A stretch of 6,000 bases of DNA from JAHJRJ01 sp037443685. Lineage in GTDB: Bacteria > Bacteroidota > Ignavibacteria > UBA10030 > BY39. Numbering within the stretch: the stretch's first letter is position 1; every line of letters starts with the position of its first letter. The notes beneath the pieces were generated by a model. That model was not told the DNA's origin. It saw only the letters and a list, made by a program, of their open reading frames with translations, and ran no database searches. The position numbers were made by a program, and so were the translations under genes. Below are positions 1 through 6,000 of the stretch, in pieces. The stretch is from assembly GCA_037443685.1 (NCBI GenBank), contig JBBINX010000107.1, positions 1-6,000 of the forward strand, in the 5' to 3' direction.

Positions 1-131
1 TGGTCGGTAGCATCCCAGAAATTAATCAGGAATACATTCCCTCGATTAGCCGATAGTATTATTGGATCGGAATTGAACCAATGGTCTCCGTATATTTCGG
101 GGGCACGATATTTTTGAGAAGTAATTTCCAT
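1..131 (-). CDS. Redoxin / thioredoxin-fold protein, 5' end only (runs off the left edge)
   Basis: The ATG at 131 opens a frame that stays open for 43 codons to the window edge, so only the N-terminus is visible. The start reads like the redoxin domain of thiol-disulfide proteins related to the DipZ C-terminal domain. Residues 10-23 (APEIYGDHWFNSDP) match the usual 'AP-x-x-x-G-x-x-W-x-N-S-x-P' opening. Residues 26-40 (L-S-A-N-R-G-N-V-F-L-I-N-F-W-D) match the 'L-x-x-x-R-G-x-V-x-L-I-x-F-W-D' first strand before the active site. No signal peptide is seen, so a cytoplasmic location is likely. The frame continues FWDATD, whereas relatives usually read FWDYTCxNC, so the first active-site cysteine appears to be Asp43; the second would lie outside the window. 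The gene sits 41 nt after lutC on the same strand and may be the last gene of that operon, or may use its own promoter. No Shine-Dalgarno sequence precedes the ATG. The fold is fairly sure; the function is unknown. Confidence 0.72.
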   Translation of the reverse strand, partial: MEITSQKYRAPEIYGDHWFNSDPIILSANRGNVFLINFWDATD

Positions 132-135
132 AACT

Positions 136-166
136 GAAATATATAGAAAAGAGGAGGGATTTACAA
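136..166 (-). promoter_or_regulatory. Candidate Bacteroidota-type promoter for the redoxin gene
   Basis: On the minus strand, TTG (166-164) is followed after exactly 20 nt by TATATTTC (143-136), one mismatch from the Bacteroidota -7 consensus TAnnTTTG. The spacing equals that of the other two candidate promoters in this window. The predicted transcription start falls at about 130-132, on or beside the ATG at 131, so a transcript from here would be almost leaderless. This agrees with the lack of a ribosome binding site. The short motif in AT-rich DNA may be chance, and the gene could simply be read through from lutC. Confidence 0.35.
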
Positions 167-172
167 AAGCGA

Positions 173-763
173 TTACTCCCCTTCCAAAACGATAATAAAC
201 AGCTTTTTAGGACCGTGAACTCCGGTTATTAATACTTTTTCAATATCAGCTGTTCGGCTCGGTCCGGTGATGAAAGTAATACATCCCGAACTACTGAATA
301 AGTTTTCCATCTGTAAACGGTTGACTGCCTCAAACATATCTTTTACAACTCTAATAGAATTCGAGATAATAATGTTGATTTCGGATAAAAGTGAGAGATG
401 GCTTGGTTCGGATTGTGTATTGACTACTACTGCACTTCCGGTTTCTGCAATCAGATATTCTGCATAACTGATTCCAGCATCGCATTGACAGAGTTTTTCT
501 TTTAGTAAATTTGTATAGTTACTGACACCCAGATTAGATGTTAATTGGTCGATAGTAAAAATAATTTTATCACTCACACCCACACCCATTTCTTTAAATG
601 AGTCAAAGAATGGGTGACTGCTTATTACTGCGGTTTTACATCTGTTCTGAGATAAAATTGAAATTACAATTTTGAATATCTCTATTTGGGAAGAAGCTAA
701 AAAGAACTCTCCACCAACCCGTTTTAATTCCTTGGCAAATTTATTTAAGAGTTCTTTTTCCAT
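173..763 (-). CDS. lutC: LutC, LUD-domain lactate utilisation protein
   Basis: A 196-aa cytoplasmic LUD-domain protein (LutC/YkgG family, formerly DUF162). It is a partner of LutA and LutB in oxidation of L-lactate to pyruvate. Family marks are DAGIS (95-99), AETG (106-109), TGPSRTADIE (166-175) and GVHGPKKL (181-188), all where expected in the C-terminal half. There is no iron-sulfur cluster motif, as usual for LutC. It is shorter than the Bacillus subtilis protein (about 240 aa), the difference being at the N-terminus; the conserved core is complete. An alternative TTG start at 781 would add six residues (MERRRS). I prefer the ATG at 763 because it is a standard start, sits after a purine-rich stretch (GGAAAGAAG), and overlaps lutB by 19 nt instead of 37. 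The DAGIS/AETG region is visibly paralogous to residues 203-217 of LutB. It is the third gene of the lutABC operon. Confidence 0.93.
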   Translation of the reverse strand: MEKELLNKFAKELKRVGGEFFLASSQIEIFKIVISILSQNRCKTAVISSHPFFDSFKEMGVGVSDKIIFTIDQLTSNLGVSNYTNLLKEKLCQCDAGISYAEYLIAETGSAVVVNTQSEPSHLSLLSEINIIISNSIRVVKDMFEAVNRLQMENLFSSSGCITFITGPSRTADIEKVLITGVHGPKKLFIIVLEGE

Positions 764-2169
764 ACTTCGTCTTCTTTCCAAAGTTGATGGAATGACTTTT
801 CAGCTAACGGTGGAAAATCTTTATTATCAGACCAAATCGGAATTTTAAGCTGCGTTTCTTGACTGCCCAATAGAGGTGCTATTAATTTTAGTAAACTTCT
901 TCCGAACTCAAAGATAAATAAATTTTTCATACTCATTCGCCAAAGTTTAAAAATTAATCTTTCGATAAAAGGTGTGTATTTTTTCCGAACTGCATAACTC
1001 CTAATCCAAAGTAACATATGATGGATATCGATTTTTACCGGGCATATTTCAGAACAAGCTCCGCATAGCGACGAACCGTAGGCGAGGTCTTTGCTCTCGT
1101 TCAGCGTAGTGAAAAAGGGAGTTAGAATAGAACCGATCGGACCCGGATAAACAGAACCGTAAGCGTGTCCACTCACGGTTTGATAGACAGGGCACACATT
1201 CATACAAGCTCCGCACTTGATACAATACAAAGCTTCCCTAACTCCTTGCTTTCGATAAATTTCTCTTCTTCCGTTATCTAATAAAATAACGATAATTTTT
1301 TCCGGCCTTGCATCTTTTTCCCCTCTCGCGGGTGAATTTATAAAGGACACATAACTCGTAGCTTTTTGACCCGTTGCACTCACAGGAAGCAGCTTCAACA
1401 ATGTTGCAGTTTCTTCTAACGTCGGTACAACTTTTTCGATTCCAGTAATTACAATGTGTAACTTTGGCAGTGTTGTGGATAAACGAGCATTGCCTTCGTT
1501 TTCTACGATTACGACTGTGCCAGTCTCAGCGACTAAAAAATTAGCTCCAGAAATACCCGCGTCAGCTTTCAAAAATTTTTCTCTTAAAAATCTCCTCGAG
1601 TATTCCGTTAATTCTGCAGGGTCGTTTGTAAATGGCACTCCTAATTTTTCTGAAAATAATCTGCCAATGTCATCACGCGATTTATGCATAGCAGGTGCTG
1701 TAATGTGCGACGGAGTTTCACCAGCAAGCTGTATGATATACTCTCCCAAATCCGTTTCTACTACTTCAATACCGGCTTCAATCAACTTATCATTCAAACG
1801 AATTTCTTCGGTTACCATTGATTTCGATTTTACTACGAGTCGAGCGTTGTGTTCACCTAATATTCTTACGATAAAATCACACGCTTCTCGAGGGTCTCTT
1901 GCGTGTTTGACTTCAATCCCGTTTTTCTTGAAATTGCCTTCTAATTCTGTTAAGTAAGTATCTAAATTATCTATTGTTTTTTTTCTGATTTCGTGTGCCT
2001 GGTTTCTTAACGCTTCCCAATCTTTTCCTTCCGCATAGTATTCAGTTACGACCTCCGACCTTTTCGATAAAGTTAGCAATGTGGCTTTTCGGACGATTTG
2101 CCTCAAGATTTCATCTTTACAAATCTGTCGAATATTTTCTTTAAAATATGCAGGAGATTCTTGTATCAT
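745..2169 (-). CDS. lutB: LutB, iron-sulfur LUD-domain subunit of the lactate oxidation complex
   Basis: A 474-aa cytoplasmic protein, almost the length of B. subtilis LutB. Residues 70-300 form the LUD domain (ADAGIS at 202-207, AETGTV at 214-219). A ferredoxin-like region follows: cluster motif 1 is Cys316, Cys319, Cys322, Cys326-Pro, and motif 2 is Cys369, Cys372, Cys376-Pro. The stretch between them (G334-H-A-Y-G-S, then YPGPIGSILTP at 341-351) is typical of the family. Motif 2 has three cysteines, with Ser366 where a fourth would fall; from memory the SSLCGAC form is usual in LutB, so I do not read it as damage. The C-terminal 90 residues are basic and helical, then end in the Lut-specific tail (P443, W445 and W464 region). 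The protein is expected to carry electrons from lactate in a complex with LutA and LutC. Its ATG overlaps the lutA stop as ATGA, suggesting translational coupling; only a weak GGA precedes it. The gene is intact. Confidence 0.96.
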   Translation of the reverse strand: MIQESPAYFKENIRQICKDEILRQIVRKATLLTLSKRSEVVTEYYAEGKDWEALRNQAHEIRKKTIDNLDTYLTELEGNFKKNGIEVKHARDPREACDFIVRILGEHNARLVVKSKSMVTEEIRLNDKLIEAGIEVVETDLGEYIIQLAGETPSHITAPAMHKSRDDIGRLFSEKLGVPFTNDPAELTEYSRRFLREKFLKADAGISGANFLVAETGTVVIVENEGNARLSTTLPKLHIVITGIEKVVPTLEETATLLKLLPVSATGQKATSYVSFINSPARGEKDARPEKIIVILLDNGRREIYRKQGVREALYCIKCGACMNVCPVYQTVSGHAYGSVYPGPIGSILTPFFTTLNESKDLAYGSSLCGACSEICPVKIDIHHMLLWIRSYAVRKKYTPFIERLIFKLWRMSMKNLFIFEFGRSLLKLIAPLLGSQETQLKIPIWSDNKDFPPLAEKSFHQLWKEDEVWKKNS

Positions 2170-2885
2170 ATTCCATTCGCTAACAGTTCTGCAATGTGCA
2201 TTGTTTTGATGCGGCTCCCTTTGCGTTTCAATACGCCATCGATGTTCATCAAACAGCTCGAATCATTTGCGACTACATATTGAGCGCCACTTTGTTCGAT
2301 ATTTTTAATCTTATCGGCAGTCAGAATTGTGGATAATTCCGAAAATTTTACAGAAAACGTCCCACCAAACCCGCAGCAGCGGTCGCTTTCGTGTAGTTCG
2401 ACGTATTCAACGCCTTTTACATTTTTAATTAGAATTCTAGGTTGTTGGGCTATTTTTAATTCACGGAGCAGGTGGCACGACTCGTGGTAAGTAATTTTTC
2501 CGGAGAATTTGGCTCCCACATCTTCTATTTTTAAAATATCCACAAGGAATTCGGAAAGTTCAAATATCTTCTCTTTCAGTTCGGCTAATTTTTTTTGAGA
2601 ATCGGTGGGTAGTTCAAGTTTCTCATAAAATATTTTAACCATACTGACACACGAACCACTAGGGGCAACAACATAATCATACTTCGAAAATATTTCTATA
2701 AACCGCTTAGCTAAATATACAGCGTCTTTTCTATAGCCCGTGTTGAAAGCTGGCTGTCCACAGCAAGTTTGTTCGAGAGGATAATCTACGTTGCAACCAA
2801 CTTTTTTTAATATACGATAAGTATTAATTCCGACTTGCGGAAAAAATTGGTCGACGATACAAGGAATAAAGAGGGTAACATTCAT
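2166..2885 (-). CDS. lutA: LutA, CCG-domain (heterodisulfide reductase-like) lactate utilisation subunit
   Basis: A 239-aa cytoplasmic protein, the same size as B. subtilis LutA (about 238 aa). It has two cysteine-rich CCG domains of the kind also found in GlcF and heterodisulfide reductase HdrB. Domain 1 contains Cys9 (IPCIVDQFFP), Cys41-Cys42-Gly (TCCGQPAFNTG at 40-50) and Cys79 (SGSC). Domain 2 contains Cys137 (ESCH), Cys170-Cys171-Gly (RCCGFGGTFS at 169-178) and Cys211 (SSC). All expected iron-sulfur ligands are present. Its role is electron transfer and catalysis with LutB and LutC in L-lactate oxidation to pyruvate. It is the first gene of the operon, divergent from nrdJ across 167 nt. 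The ATG at 2885 is chosen because the Cys9 region lies right after it, as in relatives. No good Shine-Dalgarno sequence is seen; the leader reads AAGATATAATTC before the ATG. The related GlcF is ruled out by its much longer ferredoxin-containing form and by the lutBC neighbours. Confidence 0.96.
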   Translation of the reverse strand: MNVTLFIPCIVDQFFPQVGINTYRILKKVGCNVDYPLEQTCCGQPAFNTGYRKDAVYLAKRFIEIFSKYDYVVAPSGSCVSMVKIFYEKLELPTDSQKKLAELKEKIFELSEFLVDILKIEDVGAKFSGKITYHESCHLLRELKIAQQPRILIKNVKGVEYVELHESDRCCGFGGTFSVKFSELSTILTADKIKNIEQSGAQYVVANDSSCLMNIDGVLKRKGSRIKTMHIAELLANGI

Positions 2886-2912
2886 GAATTATATCTTGCG
2901 AATATTTTAGTT

Positions 2913-2943
2913 CATATATATAAAGAAAGATTCAAAATTCCAA
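2913..2943 (-). promoter_or_regulatory. Candidate promoter of the lutABC operon
   Basis: On the minus strand, TTG (2943-2941, within TTGGAA) is followed after 20 nt by TATATATG (2920-2913), one mismatch from TAnnTTTG. Read as a sigma70 promoter it is TTGGAA-N17-TATATA. A start near 2908 gives a leader of about 22 nt. The TTG lies inside the left arm of the inverted repeat at 2934-2963, so a protein bound there would cover the -33 element. The AT-rich setting means chance matches are easy. Confidence 0.45.
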
Positions 2944-2963
2944 AAAATAAATTTTGGAATTTT
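2934..2963. repeat. Perfect 12-bp inverted repeat between lutA and nrdJ, probable operator
   Basis: AAAATTCCAAAA (2934-2945) and TTTTGGAATTTT (2952-2963) are exact reverse complements separated by 6 nt (AATAAA). The site covers the -33 element of the lutA candidate promoter and ends 4 nt upstream of the TTG of the nrdJ candidate promoter. It lies upstream of both predicted transcription starts, so it should not be part of either native transcript. That argues for a DNA-level operator rather than a hairpin terminator. It does not look like an NrdR box. The cognate regulator is unknown. Confidence 0.55.
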
Positions 2964-2967
2964 TCAC

Positions 2968-2998
2968 TTGACTTATTCTAACTTTGATTATATATTTG
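2968..2998 (+). promoter_or_regulatory. Promoter of nrdJ, exact Bacteroidota -33/-7 match
   Basis: TTG (2968-2970, within TTGACT) is followed after 20 nt by TATATTTG (2991-2998), an exact match to the Bacteroidota consensus TAnnTTTG. It also reads as a good sigma70 promoter: TTGACT, 17 nt, TATATT. The predicted start near 3003-3005 gives a leader of about 50 nt. That is too short for a cobalamin riboswitch, although the enzyme uses adenosylcobalamin. The palindrome at 2934-2963 abuts it upstream. Confidence 0.65.
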
Positions 2999-3040
2999 CA
3001 CGTAGATTTTTTAAGCAAGTCTCAAAACACCCTAATTTAA

Positions 3041-3046
3041 AGAGGA
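3041..3046 (+). promoter_or_regulatory. Ribosome binding site of nrdJ
   Basis: AGAGGA ends 6 nt before the ATG at 3053, a clear Shine-Dalgarno match that fixes the nrdJ start. It stands out because none of the four minus-strand genes in the window has a comparable site. Confidence 0.7.
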
Positions 3047-3052
3047 AACGCG

Positions 3053-5791
3053 ATGGCAAAAAAAGAAGCAAGTTACTTTGCCCATAAAATAGATAGTTCA
3101 CTATTTAATGATATAGAACACCCCCAAAAAAAAGGCGGTGTGAGGATACAAAAAATATTCTCAAATGTGAAGATGCATCCGTTCGATGGAATCGAGTGGG
3201 AATTTAGAACTGCGTCACTCACAAACGAGAAGGGTGAAGTCATCTTCGATCAGAAAGACGTCGAGTTCCCAAAAGATTGGTCAATGACTGCAACGAATGT
3301 AGTTACATCGAAGTACTTTTCGGGTAAATTAGGATCTCCAGAAAGAGAACACAGCTTGAAACAATTAATACATCGGGTTTCGAGAACAATAACTGATTGG
3401 GGAATAAAGGATGGTTACTTTGCCTCCGATGAAGATTCTGAATTTTTTTATGCCGAATTAACCTACTTGTTAGTACACCAACACTTATCTTTTAACAGTC
3501 CGGTTTGGTTCAATTGCGGTATCGAGAAAAAACCGCAATGCTCCGCTTGCTTTATTAATTCTGTGAAAGATACGATGGATTCGATCCTCAGTCTTGCAAA
3601 GACCGAAGGTCTTTTATTTAAGTGGGGCTCCGGCACAGGAACAAACCTATCAGTTCTCAGGTCATCTAAAGAGAATTTATCTGGCGGTGGAACTGCTTCA
3701 GGACCCGTTTCATTTATGAAGGGTTACGATGCTTTTGCCGGTGTAATAAAATCTGGCGGGAAAACTCGCCGCGCTGCAAAAATGGTAATATTGAACATTG
3801 ACCACCCAGATATTCCTGAATTTATTAAATGTAAAGCTGAAGAAGAAAAAAAAGCGTGGGTGCTGATAGATGGTGGGTTCGACGGTGGATTCAATGTGCC
3901 GGGCGGAGCTTACGATTCGATTTCGTATCAAAACGCAAATCACTCAGTTAGGGTTAGCGATGAATTTATGCGTGCGGTAGTGAACGACGATAAATGGACG
4001 ACAAAAAGAGTGATAGACAAAAAACCTGCAGATACTTACGATGCGAAAACTTTGATGAAAGAAATTGCTGACGCTACGTGGATATGTGGAGACCCAGGGT
4101 TGCAATTTGACACAACTATAAACAAATGGCACACTTGCCCGAATACCGCTCCGATTAACGCGTCTAATCCGTGCAGCGAGTATATGTTTTTAGATGATAG
4201 CGCCTGCAATTTGGCATCGCTGAACTTAATGAAGTTCAGAAACGAGGAGGGTGAATTTAACGTCTCAAATTTTTGCCACGCTGTCAACATTGCAATTTTA
4301 GCACAAGAAATTATGGTAAGTAATGCGAGCTATCCCACGACAGAGATAGAAACCAATAGTATAAAGTTTCGACCATTAGGATTAGGTTATGCAAACCTTG
4401 GAGCATTATTAATGTCACGCGGTTTGCCATACGATAGCAACGAAGGCAGGGCTTATGCCGCAGCGATTACAGCGTTGATGTCCGGGCAAGCATATAAACA
4501 ATCTGCTTTAATATCAAAAGAGATTGGACCTTTCGACGGATTCGCAATCAACCGAGATCCGATGTTAAAAGTAATTAAGATGCACGGATTAGAAGCCGAC
4601 CAGATTTCCGATCGATTAGTCCCGAGCGGTTTATTGACCGCCTCAAGAAAAGTTTGGGACGATGCTTACGCTATCGGTAAAGAGTATGGATTTAGAAATG
4701 CTCAAACAACAGTTTTAGCTCCAACAGGAACTATCGGTTTTATGATGGACTGCGATACTACTGGAATTGAACCAGATATTGCTTTAGTCAAATACAAAAA
4801 ATTGGTAGGTGGTGGCTTTCTAAAAATTGTAAACAATACAGTCCCTGCGGCACTGCATCTATTAGGATATGACGAAGAACAAATCGAACACATTTTAACA
4901 TACATCCAAAAAACTGATACGATAGAAGACGCACCGCACTTTAAAGATGAACATCTTCCGATTTTCGATTGTGCTTTTAAACCTGCAAAAGGAAAACGCT
5001 CGATTCATTATTTCGGACACATTAAAATGATGGCGGCAGTTCAACCTTTCATATCGGGAGCAATATCGAAAACCGTCAACATGGATAATGATGCTACGTC
5101 AGACGATATATTCAAAGCTTATGTAGAAGCCTGGAGATCAGGATTAAAAGCAATTGCAATTTACCGTGACGGATGTAAACGTACGCAACCGCTTAATACG
5201 AGTAAGGATGAGAATGGCTCTAAGCGAGGGAAAGCTATGCGTAATCGGTTGCCCGATGAACGGAAAGCTTTGACGCATAAATTTTCAATAGGTGGACACG
5301 AGGGATATATAACAGTCGGTTTATACGACGATGGACAACCTGGCGAAATATTTATCACGATGTCGAAGGAAGGATCGACTATATCGGGACTAATGGATGC
5401 TTTTGCTACATCTGTGTCGATGGCACTACAATACGGTGTACCGCTTCGCGTTTTAGTTGAAAAATTCAGCCACATGCGTTTCGAACCTTCGGGTTTTACA
5501 AACAATCGCGATATTCCGATGGCAAAATCGATTTGCGATTATATTTTTAGGTGGTTAGGGAAAAAGTATATACCCAATGATGAATTAGCAATATCAATTA
5601 TTGCAGATGAGGGGATTGAAAATACTGGGACACAAACTGTTCAATCTATTACTGTAAGGGAGGGAAAAGAGAAAGAAGTTTATACAACTCAATCGGATGC
5701 CCCACCCTGCCACGAATGCGGAACAATTATGATACGCAGCGGGAGTTGTTACAAATGTTTAAATTGCGGTGCGACTTCGGGCTGTTCATGA
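3053..5791 (+). CDS. nrdJ: Adenosylcobalamin-dependent class II ribonucleotide reductase
   Basis: A 912-aa cytoplasmic enzyme that reduces ribonucleotides (probably diphosphates) to deoxyribonucleotides, using a radical generated from adenosylcobalamin and so needing no oxygen and no second radical subunit. Active-site motif NPCSE at 372-376: Asn372, Cys374 (thiyl radical) and Glu376. The likely disulfide-forming pair is Cys166 (SACFIN) and Cys385 (SACNLASLNL). The phosphate-binding loop is APTGTIG at 556-562, followed by the class II hallmark region (GIEPDIALVKYKK, 571-583). Residues 742-835 form a TSCPD domain, reached by a basic linker at 709-740. The tail has Cys886, 889, 899, 902, 905 and 911; CxxC pairs of this kind bind zinc and deliver reducing power in the NrdJ_Z subfamily. 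There is no N-terminal ATP-cone, so overall-activity control of that type is absent. Length is normal and the gene intact. It is divergent from lutABC and shares its control region. The start is set by a good ribosome binding site. Confidence 0.97.
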   Translation: MAKKEASYFAHKIDSSLFNDIEHPQKKGGVRIQKIFSNVKMHPFDGIEWEFRTASLTNEKGEVIFDQKDVEFPKDWSMTATNVVTSKYFSGKLGSPEREHSLKQLIHRVSRTITDWGIKDGYFASDEDSEFFYAELTYLLVHQHLSFNSPVWFNCGIEKKPQCSACFINSVKDTMDSILSLAKTEGLLFKWGSGTGTNLSVLRSSKENLSGGGTASGPVSFMKGYDAFAGVIKSGGKTRRAAKMVILNIDHPDIPEFIKCKAEEEKKAWVLIDGGFDGGFNVPGGAYDSISYQNANHSVRVSDEFMRAVVNDDKWTTKRVIDKKPADTYDAKTLMKEIADATWICGDPGLQFDTTINKWHTCPNTAPINASNPCSEYMFLDDSACNLASLNLMKFRNEEGEFNVSNFCHAVNIAILAQEIMVSNASYPTTEIETNSIKFRPLGLGYANLGALLMSRGLPYDSNEGRAYAAAITALMSGQAYKQSALISKEIGPFDGFAINRDPMLKVIKMHGLEADQISDRLVPSGLLTASRKVWDDAYAIGKEYGFRNAQTTVLAPTGTIGFMMDCDTTGIEPDIALVKYKKLVGGGFLKIVNNTVPAALHLLGYDEEQIEHILTYIQKTDTIEDAPHFKDEHLPIFDCAFKPAKGKRSIHYFGHIKMMAAVQPFISGAISKTVNMDNDATSDDIFKAYVEAWRSGLKAIAIYRDGCKRTQPLNTSKDENGSKRGKAMRNRLPDERKALTHKFSIGGHEGYITVGLYDDGQPGEIFITMSKEGSTISGLMDAFATSVSMALQYGVPLRVLVEKFSHMRFEPSGFTNNRDIPMAKSICDYIFRWLGKKYIPNDELAISIIADEGIENTGTQTVQSITVREGKEKEVYTTQSDAPPCHECGTIMIRSGSCYKCLNCGATSGCS

Positions 5792-5915
5792 TAATGTTTG
5801 ACAATAATATTGGAAATCTATATATTGAGCCATCAAATTATTGAAGGTAATATGAGGTTTAGTGGTTGAGATAATTTTGAGGTTGGACAGGACGGATTTT
5901 GAAAGATAAATAAAG
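5792..5915. other. Intergenic sequence after nrdJ with nothing recognisable
   Basis: All frames are broken by stops within a few codons. Small inverted repeats exist (for example CAATA/TATTG near 5801-5811), but none is GC-rich or followed by a T run, so I cannot point to a terminator for nrdJ. The stretch may already belong to the degraded element that follows. Confidence 0.5.
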
Positions 5916-6000
5916 CTACATGATGACGAAGTCCGCTGGATTATATTACAAAAGAGCTTAATTCAGGCGGTAATTCACAATAGAAGAAATTCATTGAATA
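5916..6000 (+). pseudogene. Possible remnant of a transposase N-terminal helix-turn-helix, frameshifted
   Basis: Read in three successive frames, this stretch gives LHDDEVRWII (from 5916), then TKELNSGGNSQ (5948-5980), then IEEIH (5980-5994) followed by a stop. Joined, these resemble the N-terminal helix-turn-helix of integrase-core (DDE) transposases, which often read like 'D-E-x-x-R-W-I-I-(K/R)-E-x-x-x-G-x-x-S'. Neither frame alone has a plausible start and length. The resemblance is judged from memory of the family and could be chance. If real, it is a dead insertion-sequence copy beside nrdJ, continuing beyond the right edge. Confidence 0.25.

Noticed and set aside
363..376. LutB second cluster motif with three instead of four cysteines (Ser at residue 366), considered as a damaged iron-sulfur site (protein residue numbers)
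   Set aside because: The form SSLCGACxxxCP is, as far as I recall, normal for LutB, and the rest of the protein is intact.
779..781. TTG start for lutC giving a 202-residue protein
   Set aside because: The ATG at 763 is a standard start, gives a smaller overlap with lutB and leaves all conserved motifs intact. TTG remains possible.
1454..1957. A 167-codon open frame on the plus strand opposite lutB
   Set aside because: It lies wholly inside lutB, whose motifs are unmistakable. The antisense product has no recognisable domain and no ribosome binding site; it reflects codon bias of the true gene.
3121..3133. Homopolymer run C5A8 near the start of nrdJ (and A8 at 3846-3853) as possible phase-variation or slippage sites
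   Set aside because: The frame is intact through both. The runs encode ordinary Lys-rich stretches and A8 is common in AT-rich genomes; nothing suggests programmed slippage.
3710..5505. Several 60-115 codon minus-strand frames opposite nrdJ
   Set aside because: All are shadows of the intact nrdJ gene, with no family resemblance.
5788..5844. A short frame overlapping the nrdJ stop as ATGA, 18 codons (MIMFDNNIGN...)
   Set aside because: The ATGA overlap looks like coupling, but the product is tiny, of unremarkable composition and followed by no further coding sequence, so I do not call a gene.

Overview
The window is AT-rich, compactly coded bacterial DNA. It holds four complete or near-complete genes, the 5' end of a fifth, and what looks like the decayed start of a transposase. 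The best taxonomic clue is promoter architecture. All three candidate promoters have the form TTG-N20-TAnnTTTG (one exact, two with one mismatch), which is the -33/-7 pattern known from Bacteroidota. Together with the AT-rich codon use, this suggests Bacteroidota or a neighbour in the FCB group (Ignavibacteria/Chlorobi-like). That placement is an inference, not a demonstration.

Left part, minus strand (about 1-2885): a lactate-utilisation operon in the order lutA-lutB-lutC, followed 41 nt downstream by the start of a redoxin/thioredoxin-fold gene that runs off the left edge. lutA and lutB overlap by 4 nt (ATGA). lutB and lutC overlap by 19 nt if lutC starts at its first ATG. The three Lut proteins are expected to form the iron-sulfur L-lactate oxidising complex (lactate to pyruvate): LutA with two CCG cysteine domains, LutB with a LUD domain plus a ferredoxin-like cysteine region, and LutC as a stand-alone LUD protein. 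No lactate permease or dedicated regulator is visible.

Centre (2886-3052): a 167-nt divergent intergenic region. It carries a candidate promoter for each direction and a perfect 12-bp inverted repeat that overlaps the lutA -33 element and ends 4 nt before the nrdJ -33 element. This is the most interesting non-coding structure in the window.

Right part, plus strand (3053-5791): an intact adenosylcobalamin-dependent class II ribonucleotide reductase (nrdJ, 912 aa) with the catalytic NPCSE motif, a TSCPD domain and a cysteine-rich C-terminal tail. It makes deoxynucleotides without needing oxygen and depends on vitamin B12. No cobalamin riboswitch fits in its short leader. Beyond it lie about 120 nt with no recognisable content, then a frameshifted stretch resembling the N-terminal helix-turn-helix of a transposase.

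Most of the window is ordinary metabolism and I see no obvious new multi-gene system. The points worth checking are the shared palindromic control region, the redoxin that lacks the first cysteine of its CxxC, its possibly leaderless start, and the transposase remnant.
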